A DNA stretch of 64,000 bases from CBDBBY01 sp965203795 (GTDB lineage: Bacteria > Pseudomonadota > Alphaproteobacteria > Rhodobacterales > Rhodobacteraceae): the NCBI GenBank assembly GCA_965203795.1, contig OZ241915.1:1364001-1428000 (forward strand). Direction: 5' to 3'. Under the pieces are notes generated by a model. It did no database searches. It was not told where the DNA came from and was given only the letters and a program-made list of their open reading frames with translations. This document shows, piece after piece, positions 26,507 to 34,445 of this stretch. Positions within the stretch are counted from its first letter, which is position 1, and each line of letters begins with the position of its first letter. A program made the translations under genes and the position numbers.

Positions 26507-26844
26507 TCGTTGTCTCCTTTTTGCTCTCGATAGCCGGCGCGGACATTCCGGCGCCTACGGGCGCGCATTCGCGATGCCGGTCTGGACTCCCCTGTGTCGC
26601 CGGTGCGGAATACGCCGGAGACGGTACAATTCGCACACACTTCCGCGCAAAGGTCAACAAAGTTCCCGCCCAGCCGCGCAAGTCGGTCCAAATGGCGGCC
26701 TGCCAGAAGAGTCGGAGGAAGTCCGCGGTTCGTTCGAACTCTTTGCGGTTGTCTGGCACAACATTTTGATTGATAAGGAAAACCGGACGTTCGACCATCC
26801 GGATTTCCATGTCTTGGAAGATGCGCGGCTGAAGGCCGCCGACG
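26507..26844. other. Upstream region of binding-protein copy 1
   Basis: From 26507 to about 26665 the DNA matches the upstream region of copy 2 (28911-29065), including CGCGCATTCGCGATGCCGGTCTGGACTC-type blocks and CTTCCGCGCAAAGGT. Beyond 26665 the two diverge: here the DNA leads to the miaA remnant, there to the accessory island. A TTGACC that could be a minus-strand -35 element lies at 26652-26657. No supported gene was seen. Confidence 0.5.
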
Positions 26845-27040
26845 GGCCTGCTCCGTCTCCACCCCGTTCCAATCCTGCATCCGCCCATGAACCAGGTCAT
26901 CTGGCGCAGCTCCGCGTTGAAGCGATCGTGCAGGCCACCGCCTCTTCCAAGGCAAGCCTGCCTTCGACATGGGCCGTGAACTCGCAGGCCTATCTCTTTG
27001 GAGGACAAAAAAGCGGGATTCCAGCCTCTTGCCGTCGCTG
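26845..27040 (-). pseudogene. Decayed miaA 3'-end fragment
   Basis: The plus-strand sequence aligns with the 3' end of intact miaA at 34960-35165, sharing blocks such as TTCCAATCCTGCATCCGCCC, AACCAGGTCATCTGGCG and CCTGCCTTCGACATGGGCC in order. The minus-strand product still shows QMTWFMGGCRIGT against QMTWFRGRMQDWN in MiaA, then frames break. It is directly joined to a uppS fragment. Confidence 0.8.
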
Positions 27041-27054
27041 ACCGCCCCTCCGGT

Positions 27055-27246
27055 GAGCTGGCGGTTCCGGCGCATGTGGCGATTGTCATGGATGGCAGCC
27101 GAAGGTGGGCAAGCGGACGCGGCCTGCCGCGAATCCAAGGGCACCAGGCCGGCGCCGGCCGACTACGCGACATCATGAAGGCCCATCCGGGGATTGGCGT
27201 CAAATATTTGACCGCATTCGCCTTTTCCATGGAAAACTGGAGCTGC
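27055..27246 (+). pseudogene. Decayed uppS 5'-end fragment
   Basis: A plus-strand frame reads VPAHVAIVMDGSRRWASGRG and continues to VKYLTAFAFSMENW. This matches the first 75 residues of the intact UppS at 37328 (VPAHVAIIMDGNGRWANRRG, VKYLTVFAFSTENW) at roughly 80-85 percent of DNA positions. The catalytic loop MDGNGRW is altered to MDGSRRW. It ends abruptly where the 3' end of binding-protein copy 2 begins, marking a duplication junction at about 27246. Confidence 0.85.
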
Positions 27247-27257
27247 CGAATGCGGAC

Positions 27258-28910
27258 TCAGGGAGCGAATCCGAGCTTGTAGACATGGATTTCGTAGACC
27301 GGGTGCATCTCCGCGTTCAGGACGCCCGGCCGGTAGTGGCGGTAGAGCGAACGCCAGTACGGCTGGATGATGAAGCCTTCCTCCTGCATGATCTCCTCGA
27401 TCCGGAACATGACCTCCCGCCTGCTGTCCGCGTCGGCGATCGAGTTCGCCCTGGCGAGCAGGGTATCGAACTCCTCGTTCGCCATGGCGGTTTCGTTCCA
27501 GGCTTCCCCGGAACGGTAGGCGAGGCCGAGAACCTGAACGCCGAGCGGACGCATGTTCCAGTCCGTTGAGGAGAAAGGATATTTCGCCCAATCGTTCCAG
27601 AAGGTGCTTCCGGGAAGGATCGTCCGCTTCACGTTGAAGCCGGCCTCCCTCAGCTGCGCCGCCACCGAGTCGGTGGTGTTCCGGCGCCAGTCGTCGTCGA
27701 TGGAGATCAGATCGTGCTCGAAATCCATCATGCCCGCTTCGTTCATGAGCGCCACCGCGCCGTCGACGTCCCGGGAAATGGGAGGAAGCTCCGCGTACTC
27801 GGGGTGGATCGGGCAAACGTGGTGGTTCTCGGCAACCGTCCCACGGTTGTCGTAGCCGAGCTCCAGGCAGGTCTGGTTGTCGACCGCCATCGCCAAGGCC
27901 CGGCGGACGCGCTGGTCAGCATACGGCGTGGCGCCGTCGATCTCCGCCGCCTGGTTGGTCCGGATGACGACGGTCGCCGCGGTGACCGCTTCGGATCGCT
28001 CCCAGCCCAGCGATTCGAACAGGTCGATGAAGTCCCCGACCGTTTCGTACGTGAGGTCGAATTCCTCCGCTTCCGCGCCCGCGAACCATGAGGCGGAGTC
28101 GGTGCCGAAGTCCACGAACTCGATCCGGTCGAGGTACGCTCCCTCTCCCCACCAGTCGTGGTTCTCGTTGCGGTAGAGAACGCCTCTGACGCCGACTTCG
28201 AGCGATTCCGGCAGATAGGGGCCGGTGCCGACCGGATTCTCCAGCATGCTGGCTTCCGGGTCGAACGACTGCGGCACGATGGCGGCGGGATAGTCGGCCA
28301 TGCCCGCAATCAGGGTGATGTCCGGCTTCGGCACGTTCAGCCGGACGGTGTGGCTGTCGACGACTTCGATCGCCCCCGCGGCGGCCATGCCCGTGTCGGC
28401 ATCGACAAGCGCGGACATGCGGGTCGCCATGGAGTTCCCGTCCACTGATTCGCACCAGCGCGTAATGTTGAACGCGACGTCTTCCGCGGTCAGGTCCTCG
28501 CCGTTGTTCCACTTGACGCCCTTGCGCACGTTGAGCGTGTACACCGAGGCGTCCTCGTTCACTTCCCACGATTCCAGCAGGATTCCCGTGAACGTGCCGT
28601 CCCGGTTGTACTCGACGAGATACTCGAGCCAGCCCCTGGCGAAATTGGCGATCTGGGGCCAGTCGTAGGTTCTCGGATCCTTCAGGCCTCTGACCACCTG
28701 CTGGATCTTCATTGTGCCGCCCATGACCGGCATCGCCGACGCAGGCAGCGGCGCAAGTCCGGCCAAAGCGTAGGTGCCCGCCGAAGTCGCGCCGAGCGTC
28801 GACGCGCGAGCCAGGAACTCGCGGCGGCTCAGCCGGCCCGCCTTGTACTCGTGGGCGAACATCGGAATCGCCTTGTGGAGCGGCTTTCCGGCGATCGAAG
28901 TCTCACTCAT
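27258..28910 (-). CDS. Tat-exported peptide-type solute-binding protein, copy 2
   Basis: A 550-aa near-duplicate of the protein at 24854-26506, about 97-98 percent identical, with the same twin-arginine signal (SRREFLARA) and no disruption. Differences include A/T at the signal region, DASVYTLN against DASEYTLN, EFDLTY against EFDFTY, GYDNRG against GYNNRG and MHPVYEIH against MHPTFEIH. It is upstream of copy 1 on the same strand, but decayed miaA/uppS DNA lies between them, so it may not be in the same transcript as the permeases. High identity suggests recent duplication or gene conversion. Confidence 0.94.
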   Translation of the reverse strand: MSETSIAGKPLHKAIPMFAHEYKAGRLSRREFLARASTLGATSAGTYALAGLAPLPASAMPVMGGTMKIQQVVRGLKDPRTYDWPQIANFARGWLEYLVEYNRDGTFTGILLESWEVNEDASVYTLNVRKGVKWNNGEDLTAEDVAFNITRWCESVDGNSMATRMSALVDADTGMAAAGAIEVVDSHTVRLNVPKPDITLIAGMADYPAAIVPQSFDPEASMLENPVGTGPYLPESLEVGVRGVLYRNENHDWWGEGAYLDRIEFVDFGTDSASWFAGAEAEEFDLTYETVGDFIDLFESLGWERSEAVTAATVVIRTNQAAEIDGATPYADQRVRRALAMAVDNQTCLELGYDNRGTVAENHHVCPIHPEYAELPPISRDVDGAVALMNEAGMMDFEHDLISIDDDWRRNTTDSVAAQLREAGFNVKRTILPGSTFWNDWAKYPFSSTDWNMRPLGVQVLGLAYRSGEAWNETAMANEEFDTLLARANSIADADSRREVMFRIEEIMQEEGFIIQPYWRSLYRHYRPGVLNAEMHPVYEIHVYKLGFAP

Positions 28911-29189
28911 TCGCTGTCTCCTTATTTGCTCTCGACGGCCGGCGTCGACGTTCCGGTGCCCACGGGCGCGCATTCGCGATGCCGGTCTGGACTCCGCTGT
29001 GTCGCCGGCGCGGAATGTGCCGGAGACCGGACAATTCGCGTGGGCTTCCGCGCAAAGGTAACAAAATGATTGAGCTCAATACATTCCGGATTGTCGGGGG
29101 CTTTTCGCTTGAGCGGGCTGGCCGGGCAAGCTGGCGCGGGCGGCGGGTTCGAGGCTTGTCGGCCTGCACCGGCGTTCGGGAGCGGCGCA

Positions 29190-29549
29190 ATGCTTGGAAC
29201 AGAAACACGAGACGGAACAAAATTGTTCGGCGATTCCGCGATTGTCTACGACTTTGCCGACAATACCGTTGATGTTGAGATTTCCAACATTTCGCCAAGC
29301 GGCGTCAGGCAACCCGCTGACCGAGCATACAGCGGCCCTAGCTCGTTCAGTTGGACGGGTTTGCCCGTGAACAACGATGCATCATTCTATATTCCGGGTT
29401 ACGGCAATGACCGGGAAGGCACGGGATTGCATCCAACACTCGGCTATATTGACGGCGATTTCTACGGGCCGAACGCGGAGGAAACCGCCGGGGTGTTTGA
29501 ACGGCAAGGGGTAAGCGGTTCATGGTTAGCGGTTGACGACAGCCGCTGA
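29190..29549 (+). CDS. TbpB-like beta-barrel fragment, probable surface protein remnant
   Basis: The 119-aa frame ends with GYIDGDFYGPNAEETAGVFE, a form of the GxFYGPxAxExxGxF signature of transferrin-binding-protein-B-like beta-barrel domains. Those are C-terminal modules of larger surface lipoproteins. Here no signal peptide or lipobox is present. ATG 29190 follows GGGAGCGG; the frame is open further left to 29070, but that part is made of the mosaic repeat seen elsewhere in the island. It is probably a truncated gene rebuilt at the 5' side by repeat DNA. Confidence 0.5.
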   Translation: MLGTETRDGTKLFGDSAIVYDFADNTVDVEISNISPSGVRQPADRAYSGPSSFSWTGLPVNNDASFYIPGYGNDREGTGLHPTLGYIDGDFYGPNAEETAGVFERQGVSGSWLAVDDSR

Positions 29550-29610
29550 ACAAGTGTTCGATTGCGCGGAACGGCGGCTTCCGGGCCGCGCAATCGACAA
29601 AGGACAACCG

Positions 29611-30096
29611 ATGACTGGATTCAACCGAGCTACCCGGCTTGTCATCGCGGCAGCCGCGATGACAGCGGCGCTATCATTGCCCCCGGCGGCCGCCAATGCG
29701 ATGTCAAGCGTTCCGCCAGCTCAACCAACGATGCCGATAACTGCCGAGGAATGCTTGAAACACAGCTCGGCACCGCAACAGGACGGAAGCACCGACGACT
29801 ACTGGATTCCTCGAAGGCGATTGACCAACGGTTGCGGGGTTGCAATTGTTTTCCATTGGTTCACCTACCACACCGAAGGGAACGACAACTCCCCTATCAG
29901 TTGCAGCCCAATTTATCATACGGTTTTGGAAGGCTACGAGACAAAAGATGTAGGAATCACGGAACGACACCGCGACGATGGATCGGTCTTCACAAACCAT
30001 TGCGCAGAGTTTCTCTTGCCGGAACACCAACGGTTCGCGGGGCAAGCAACATGCAGAATGAACAACTTGCCGAGCTGGCCTTCTTCTTGCCAGTAG
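29611..30096 (+). CDS. Small secreted cysteine-containing protein, unknown
   Basis: A 161-aa protein with a clear signal peptide (about residues 1-31, AAAAMTAALSLPPAAANA). The mature part has six cysteines spread over 110 residues (EECLKH, NGCGVA, ISCSP, NHCAEF, ATCRMN, SSCQ), enough for three disulfides. No family is recognised. It follows the TbpB-like fragment by 61 bases on the same strand; whether they are linked is unknown. GC content is lower than in flanking housekeeping genes, which suggests acquisition. Confidence 0.55.
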   Translation: MTGFNRATRLVIAAAAMTAALSLPPAAANAMSSVPPAQPTMPITAEECLKHSSAPQQDGSTDDYWIPRRRLTNGCGVAIVFHWFTYHTEGNDNSPISCSPIYHTVLEGYETKDVGITERHRDDGSVFTNHCAEFLLPEHQRFAGQATCRMNNLPSWPSSCQ

Positions 30097-30138
30097 TAAC
30101 GGCTAGCTGTTTCCGGGGCGGTTTGCCGCCGCCCCGGT

Positions 30139-30435
30139 TCATTTCTTGTAGCCCTCGATCAGCCGATCCCATTCCGCCCGACCGGGCAGCTCCAGCCGCT
30201 TCCGGGTGCGGTTCGAACGCGGCTTGCTTTCGTGTTCGCCGAAATGGCACCGCCTGCACAAGCACTCAAGGTTGTCCAAATCGTCCGCGCCGCCGTCGGC
30301 GATCCTAACCTTGTGGTGAACTTCGAGCCTTCCCGGCTGCCCGCACCGCTCGCACCGGAAGCCCGACCGGTGCAACGCTTGCGCCCGCCGCTGCTTCCAC
30401 TTGCGGCTTTGATACCGAGCGGGATCGTGCGCCAT
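30139..30435 (-). CDS. HNH endonuclease (phage type)
   Basis: A 98-aa HNH nuclease. Zinc ligands CERC (28-31) and CRRC (60-63) flank the core VHHKVRIADGGADDLDNLEC with the tandem histidines (40-41). Such small HNH proteins sit beside the terminase genes of HK97-like phages and help DNA packaging or cutting. Its ATG overlaps the stop of the terminase fragment (ATGA), consistent with one phage operon. Confidence 0.8.
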   Translation of the reverse strand: MAHDPARYQSRKWKQRRAQALHRSGFRCERCGQPGRLEVHHKVRIADGGADDLDNLECLCRRCHFGEHESKPRSNRTRKRLELPGRAEWDRLIEGYKK

Positions 30436-31046
30436 CACCCGGCAAGCCCGTGATACACGCCGCGGCGCGGAATGCCCGCCGCCGCGTAGCACGCGGCGAT
30501 GCTCATGACTCCGGCCTGCAAGGCGTCGATCCGCCCTCGGCTGGATAGCCGTTGCAGTTTCGGGTTGCCCGCCGAGTCTCGAACGATGCTCGAATTGCCC
30601 ACCGCCGCATCCATCATCAACGATTTCCTGAAGCGGAGGCTGCCGGTCATGACGGCCGCTTGGAAGCCTCGAACGTCAGCCGAGCCGTCGGCGGTATGCG
30701 AATGCCCTTGCCCGCGCCATTCAACGGGCCAATTCAGCCCGGCCTTCGTCATCGCCGTCATGACTTCGGCGCGGCGGAAGCGGTCGGCAAGCATGAACAC
30801 TTGCTCGCCAGCAAGCCAGCGGTTCAATTCGAGCAGGAACATTTCGACATCCGTAACCCGGCCCGGAGTAACCAGCAGCTCGCCGCGCTCGCGCATCCGC
30901 TCATACAAGCCGCCGACCGCGTCCGCCGCGCCGCGCTGCTTGCATCCGGAGTGCGGTTCGAGGCTGTCGGGCGCACCGGCGTTCGACAGGCTTGCCGTTC
31001 CCGCCGCTTCAAGGCGCGGATTGATGCCTGTTGACGGAATGCGCAA
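30435..31046 (-). pseudogene. Phage terminase large subunit, C-terminal nuclease part only
   Basis: The minus-strand product contains a terminase nuclease-domain pattern: GELLVTPGRVTDVEMFLLEL, VFMLADRFRRAEVMTAMTKA, WPVEWRGQGHSHTADGSADV and a final RGRIDALQAGVMSIAACYA. Normal large subunits are 400-550 aa with an N-terminal ATPase; only about 165 residues remain. The N-terminal 40 residues of the frame come from the island's mosaic repeat (30960-30996), which marks the truncation point. It overlaps the HNH gene by ATGA. No other phage structural gene was seen. Confidence 0.7.
30960..30996. repeat. Mosaic repeat unit A at the terminase break
   Basis: The segment CTGTCGGGCGCACCGGCGTT followed by CGACAGGCTTGCCG matches unit A found at 31384-31440, 31609-31663, 33576-33630, 34446-34500 and 34714-34770. 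It lies where the terminase homology ends. Confidence 0.65.
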
Positions 31047-31102
31047 CGCAGCGGCTGAAACGGCGGAAGCGGCGGGGAAACCGCTGTCCGCGCAGCCGGA
31101 AC

Positions 31103-31240
31103 ATGGCCTTCAGCCGCGAAGCAATGTCCGCGCTGGAGTCCGCCGCCGCTGCGGAGGCTGCATCCGCTGCCGCGATTGTCCGCGAATGCGTTGGCAGCGG
31201 GCTGCCCAGGGTCAAGGACAGGAACCGGCAAAGGCAATGA
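31103..31240 (+). CDS. Possible 45-aa ribbon-helix-helix-like protein
   Basis: A short frame, MAFSREAMSALESAAAAEAA followed by SAAAIVRECVGSGLPRV, has the strand-helix-turn-helix spacing of CopG/RHH DNA-binding proteins. No partner gene was found and the start is uncertain because the frame is open upstream. This is a weak call based on pattern only. Confidence 0.25.
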   Translation: MAFSREAMSALESAAAAEAASAAAIVRECVGSGLPRVKDRNRQRQ

Positions 31241-31261
31241 GCAATCGTTTCCGCGCCCTGC

Positions 31262-31489
31262 TGGGCTTCAGCGGCTGGAATCCGAATTGCCCTGTGGCGC
31301 GCTGCATCGAGGCGCAGGGCGGCGGTTTCCGAAGGCAACCCTGAACACCCTGTTTCCGGCGCGGTGAAGCGGCTGTGCGCGGGCTGTCGGCTGCGGTGCG
31401 CACCGGCGTTCGAGGCTGGCCGGGCAAGCAGGCGCGTTCCCTGCGCTGGCGGACGTCGGCCAGCTGCACGCCGTCGGGCGCACCTTCCC
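31262..31489. repeat. Mosaic repeat cluster (units C, D and A)
   Basis: Unit C (GGCTGGAATCCGAATTGCC) starts near 31271. Unit D (GGCGCAGGGCGGCGG... to GAAGCGGCTGTGCGCG) runs about 31310-31383 and recurs at 34636-34710. Unit A (GTGCGCACCGGCGTTCGAGG and CTGGCCGGGCAAGC) runs about 31396-31440. Units are joined in different orders at each site. Confidence 0.7.
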
Positions 31490-31492
31490 TGC

Positions 31493-31782
31493 GCTGGAAT
31501 CCGGATTGCCGCGAGGCTTCCATAATCGCGCCGTGAGGCACCAGTTTCGAAAGATAGGTTCAGACCCCTGTTCAGCGGCGTGCTGGCGCGGCTGGCGGCG
31601 GCCTGCACCCTGTCGGGCGCACCGGCGTTCGAGGCTTGCCGGGCAAGCAGGCGCGTTCCCTGCGCACTCGAACCCGGCCCCGGCATTGGCGCGGCCGTTC
31701 GACCGGCTTGCGCCGCGGTCGCTGACGTGGTGCCTTTCCGCCCGGCGGCAGCGGCGCTGCCGGAACGGAAGGGGGCTGATGA
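31493..31782. repeat. Long direct repeat, left copy
   Basis: This block recurs at 33460-33749 with a constant offset of 1967 bases. The first 143 bases (31493-31635) are identical in the two copies; the rest has scattered changes, clustered around the GGCAAGCAGGCGCG / GACACGCTGGCACC variant. It carries units C, A and B. It precedes the methyltransferase gene, while the right copy follows it. Confidence 0.9.
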
Positions 31783-31943
31783 ATGAAACACTGGAAAGGG
31801 GATGAACCCGTTGCGCGATCTCTGCTTGCCGGGTGCGGCGGCCCGAATGGTCGAACGGCTTTAGCGTCCGGAGTGCGTAGGCTGTTGCCGGGTACAGGCT
31901 CGCGCCGCCGGTTGATGCCGCCGCTGGAAGAAAGGGCTGGGGC

Positions 31944-33359
31944 ATGAAGCCGAACTGGAAGGACGAAACGATTTGGACAGGCGATAATCTGCACATAATG
32001 CGCGGCATGAATGCCGAGTGCGTGGATTTGATTTATCTCGATCCGCCTTTCAATTCGAACCAGACTTTTGCCGCGCCGATAGGTTCGAAGGCCGCGGGCG
32101 CGGCCTTCAAGGACATCTGGACGCTGGATGACATAGACGTTGCGTGGCATCTGGAGATCAGGGAGCGCGATGAAGGGATATACAGCTACATAGCGGCTGC
32201 CCGCCAAATCCACGGCGCAGCGACCATGAGCTACCTTATCTACATGGCTATCCGACTGATGGAGATGAAGCGGGTGCTGAAGCCGACCGGAAGCATTTAC
32301 CTGCATTGCGACTCCACGGCCGGCGCGTATCTCAAGGTGCTGATGGACGCCGTGTTCGGCAAGGATGCATTCAGGAACGAGATCATTTGGAAGCGCAATA
32401 GCGCGCACAATGACTCCAAGGTGTTCGGCAAGGTGTCCGACACCATTTTGTTCTACAGCTTGAACCATGGAATCAATTCGGACGCCGTGCGCGTTCCGCT
32501 GAGCGAGGAGCATGTGAAGAAGGCTTACCGGCATTCGGATGAAAACGGGCGGTTCGCGCCGGGCGATCTCAGCGCGAAGGGTCTGTCGGGCGGCGGGTAC
32601 CATTACGAGTTCCACGGGCATCCCGGCCCTTGGCGTTGCCCGGAGCATAGAATGCTGGAGCTTGAGGCGGAAGGGCGCATATGGCTTCCGAAGAAGAGGG
32701 GGGTTCCGCGGTACAAGCGGTATCTGCACGAAAGCAAGGGGCAGGTTCCGTCATGCCTGTGGACGGACATTCCGCCGGTTCAGGGTTTATCCAAGGAGCG
32801 CACGGGCTACCCGACGCAGAAGCCGCTTGCGCTGCTTGAACGCATAATCAAGGCTTCGTCCAATCCCGGCGATATGGTGCTTGACCCTTTCTGCGGCTGC
32901 GCAACCGCGTGCATAGCCGCCAGCAAGCTGCAACGGAAATGGGCGGGAATCGACATTTCGGACATGGCCGGAACGCTTGTCCGCAAGCGCATGGAGGCGG
33001 AGCTTGGAATGCTGTGGAATGGCGTGCAACGGAAGGACATCCCTTCGCGCACCGATCAGGCAAAATTGCGCCGATACAACAGCCCCGGAGTGAAGAGGGA
33101 GCTTTACGGCGACCAAGTAGGGTTTTGCCAAGGCTGCCGCGGGCATTTTGAATACCGGAATCTCGAGGTTGACCATGTCATTCCCAAATCGAAGGGCGGC
33201 GGAGACAACATCGACAACCTTCAGCTGCTTTGCGGGCACTGCAACCGGATGAAGGGAACCCGGACGCAAGAATACTTGATTGCGCGGCTCGCGGAGCGAG
33301 TTCCCGCGCCGTTGCTGACAAGCCCGAAGCAGGCGGCCCGGCCCGCCGCTTTGCGATGA
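31944..33359 (+). CDS. DNA methyltransferase fused to a C-terminal HNH nuclease domain
   Basis: A 471-aa protein. The N-terminal part is an amino-methyltransferase of beta-type order: catalytic DPPF at 33-36 comes before the SAM-binding DPFCGCATA (314-322). GYPTQKPLALLERIIKASS (288-306) is the usual segment before motif I. Residues about 390-440 add an HNH zinc nuclease: CQGC (395-398), VDHVIPKSKGGGDNIDN (409-425), CGHC (430-433). A methylase carrying its own nuclease could be a one-gene restriction-modification enzyme or a phage/mobile modification enzyme. It is bracketed by two copies of a 290-bp direct repeat. ATG 31944 follows AGAAAGGG. Confidence 0.85.
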   Translation: MKPNWKDETIWTGDNLHIMRGMNAECVDLIYLDPPFNSNQTFAAPIGSKAAGAAFKDIWTLDDIDVAWHLEIRERDEGIYSYIAAARQIHGAATMSYLIYMAIRLMEMKRVLKPTGSIYLHCDSTAGAYLKVLMDAVFGKDAFRNEIIWKRNSAHNDSKVFGKVSDTILFYSLNHGINSDAVRVPLSEEHVKKAYRHSDENGRFAPGDLSAKGLSGGGYHYEFHGHPGPWRCPEHRMLELEAEGRIWLPKKRGVPRYKRYLHESKGQVPSCLWTDIPPVQGLSKERTGYPTQKPLALLERIIKASSNPGDMVLDPFCGCATACIAASKLQRKWAGIDISDMAGTLVRKRMEAELGMLWNGVQRKDIPSRTDQAKLRRYNSPGVKRELYGDQVGFCQGCRGHFEYRNLEVDHVIPKSKGGGDNIDNLQLLCGHCNRMKGTRTQEYLIARLAERVPAPLLTSPKQAARPAALR

Positions 33360-33436
33360 ACATGCCGCGCAGCCTGAATGATGTTCCCGCGCCGCAGCCG
33401 GGCAGCGGGTGCTACCCTGCCAACATTCGGCAGCCT

Positions 33437-33749
33437 GTCGGGCGCACCGGCCTGAAGCGGCTGGAATCCGGATTGCCGCGAGGCTTCCATAATCGCGCCG
33501 TGAGGCACCAGTTTCGAAAGATAGGTTCAGACCCCTGTTCAGCGGCGTGCTGGCGCGGCTGGCGGCGGCCTGCACCCTGTCGGGCGCACCGGCGTTCGAG
33601 GCTGGCCGGACACGCTGGCACCTTCCCTGCGCACTCGAACCCGGCCCCGGCATTGGCGCGGGTGTTCGACCGGCTTGCGCGGCGGCTGCTGGCGTGATGT
33701 CTTCCCGCCCGGCGGCAGCGGGCTGCCGGAACGAAGGGGCTGATGAATG
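33437..33749. repeat. Long direct repeat, right copy, plus a short unit A
   Basis: A truncated unit A (CTGTCGGGCGCACCGGC) at about 33435-33450 precedes the right copy of the 290-bp repeat (33460-33749). The first 143 bases are identical to 31493-31635. The repeat runs into the start of the ankyrin-repeat gene, so it may supply its promoter or ribosome site (GAACGAAGGGGCTGATGA). Confidence 0.9.
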
Positions 33750-34436
33750 GCCGGATGGAAACGAACAATCCGCGCCGCGCTGGCGGGTGCTGCGCTGGCA
33801 CTCGCTGCAACCGCATCCGCCGCGCAGGAAACAACGCCGCTGCATTGGGCGGCATTGCGCGGACAGGAAGAAGAAGTTCGGAGCTTGCTCGCAGCGGGTG
33901 CGAACCCGGACGCCGCGGATGAATACGGCATCACGCCGCTGCATTGGGCGGCAGGGGAAGGACACGATGCCGTTGCGGGGCTGTTGCTCGCAGCGGGCGC
34001 GAACCCGGACGCCGTGGCTGAACACGACTTCACGCCGCTGCATTCGGCGGCATTGCGCGGACACGATGCCGTTGTGCGGATGCTGCTTCAGGCTGGCGCG
34101 AACCCGGCCCCGGCATTGGCGCGGGTGTTCGACCGGCTTGCGCCGCTGCATTCGGCGACAACGCCGCTGCACGCGGCGGCAGGGTTCGGACACGATGCCG
34201 TTGCGCGGGTGCTGCTTCAGGCTGGCGCGAACCCGGACGCCGCGGATGAATACGGCTTCACGCCGCTGCATGAGGCGGCAGGGAACGGACACGGCCGCAT
34301 TGTGCGGCTGTTGCTTCAGGCTGGCGCGAACCCGAACGCTGTGAACAACGACGGCGATACGCCGCTGTTCTTGGCAATGGACGGCGGACATGCCACCGCG
34401 ATTGCGATGCTGGAGCAAGCGGGCGGAAGATTGTGA
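33747..34436 (+). CDS. Secreted ankyrin-repeat protein
   Basis: A 229-aa protein with a signal peptide (AALAGAALALAATASA) and about six ankyrin repeats of the form TPLHWAA...GHDAVxxLLLxAGANPDA. Ankyrin repeats mediate protein binding and are often expanded in host-associated bacteria. Between repeats 3 and 4 the expected DAADEYGF segment is replaced by APALARVFDRLAPLHSAT. That stretch is the in-frame translation of mosaic repeat unit B (34099-34142). So repeat DNA has entered the gene without breaking the frame. The start ATG lies at the edge of the long repeat. Confidence 0.85.
   Translation: MAGWKRTIRAALAGAALALAATASAAQETTPLHWAALRGQEEEVRSLLAAGANPDAADEYGITPLHWAAGEGHDAVAGLLLAAGANPDAVAEHDFTPLHSAALRGHDAVVRMLLQAGANPAPALARVFDRLAPLHSATTPLHAAAGFGHDAVARVLLQAGANPDAADEYGFTPLHEAAGNGHGRIVRLLLQAGANPNAVNNDGDTPLFLAMDGGHATAIAMLEQAGGRL
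34099..34142. repeat. Mosaic repeat unit B inside the ankyrin gene
   Basis: CGAACCCGGCCCCGGCATTG followed by GCGCGGGTGTTCGACCGGCT is the same unit seen at 31666-31712, 33632-33680, 34504-34543 and 34774-34800. Its left end shares CGAACCCGG with the ankyrin GANP codons, a likely microhomology for entry. Confidence 0.85.
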
Positions 34437-34445
34437 ACCCGGCGG

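Larger units (their letters stand above)
31047..31943. other. Repeat-filled region between terminase fragment and methyltransferase
   Basis: About 900 bases with no confident gene apart from a possible short RHH-like frame (31103-31240). Most of 31262-31782 consists of mosaic repeat units. The last 140 bases look unique and contain the ribosome site (GAAGAAAGGGCTGGGG) of the methyltransferase gene. Confidence 0.6.

Noticed and set aside
25310..26533. A 407-codon plus-strand open frame, with a partial copy near 27.7-28.4 kb
   Set aside because: Its duplication simply mirrors duplication of the binding-protein genes on the other strand.
26665..26845. Minus-strand peptide with an ordered look (VERPVFLINQNVVPDNRKEF)
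   Set aside because: No family was recognised, there is no start or ribosome site, and the frame is continuous with the broken miaA fossil.
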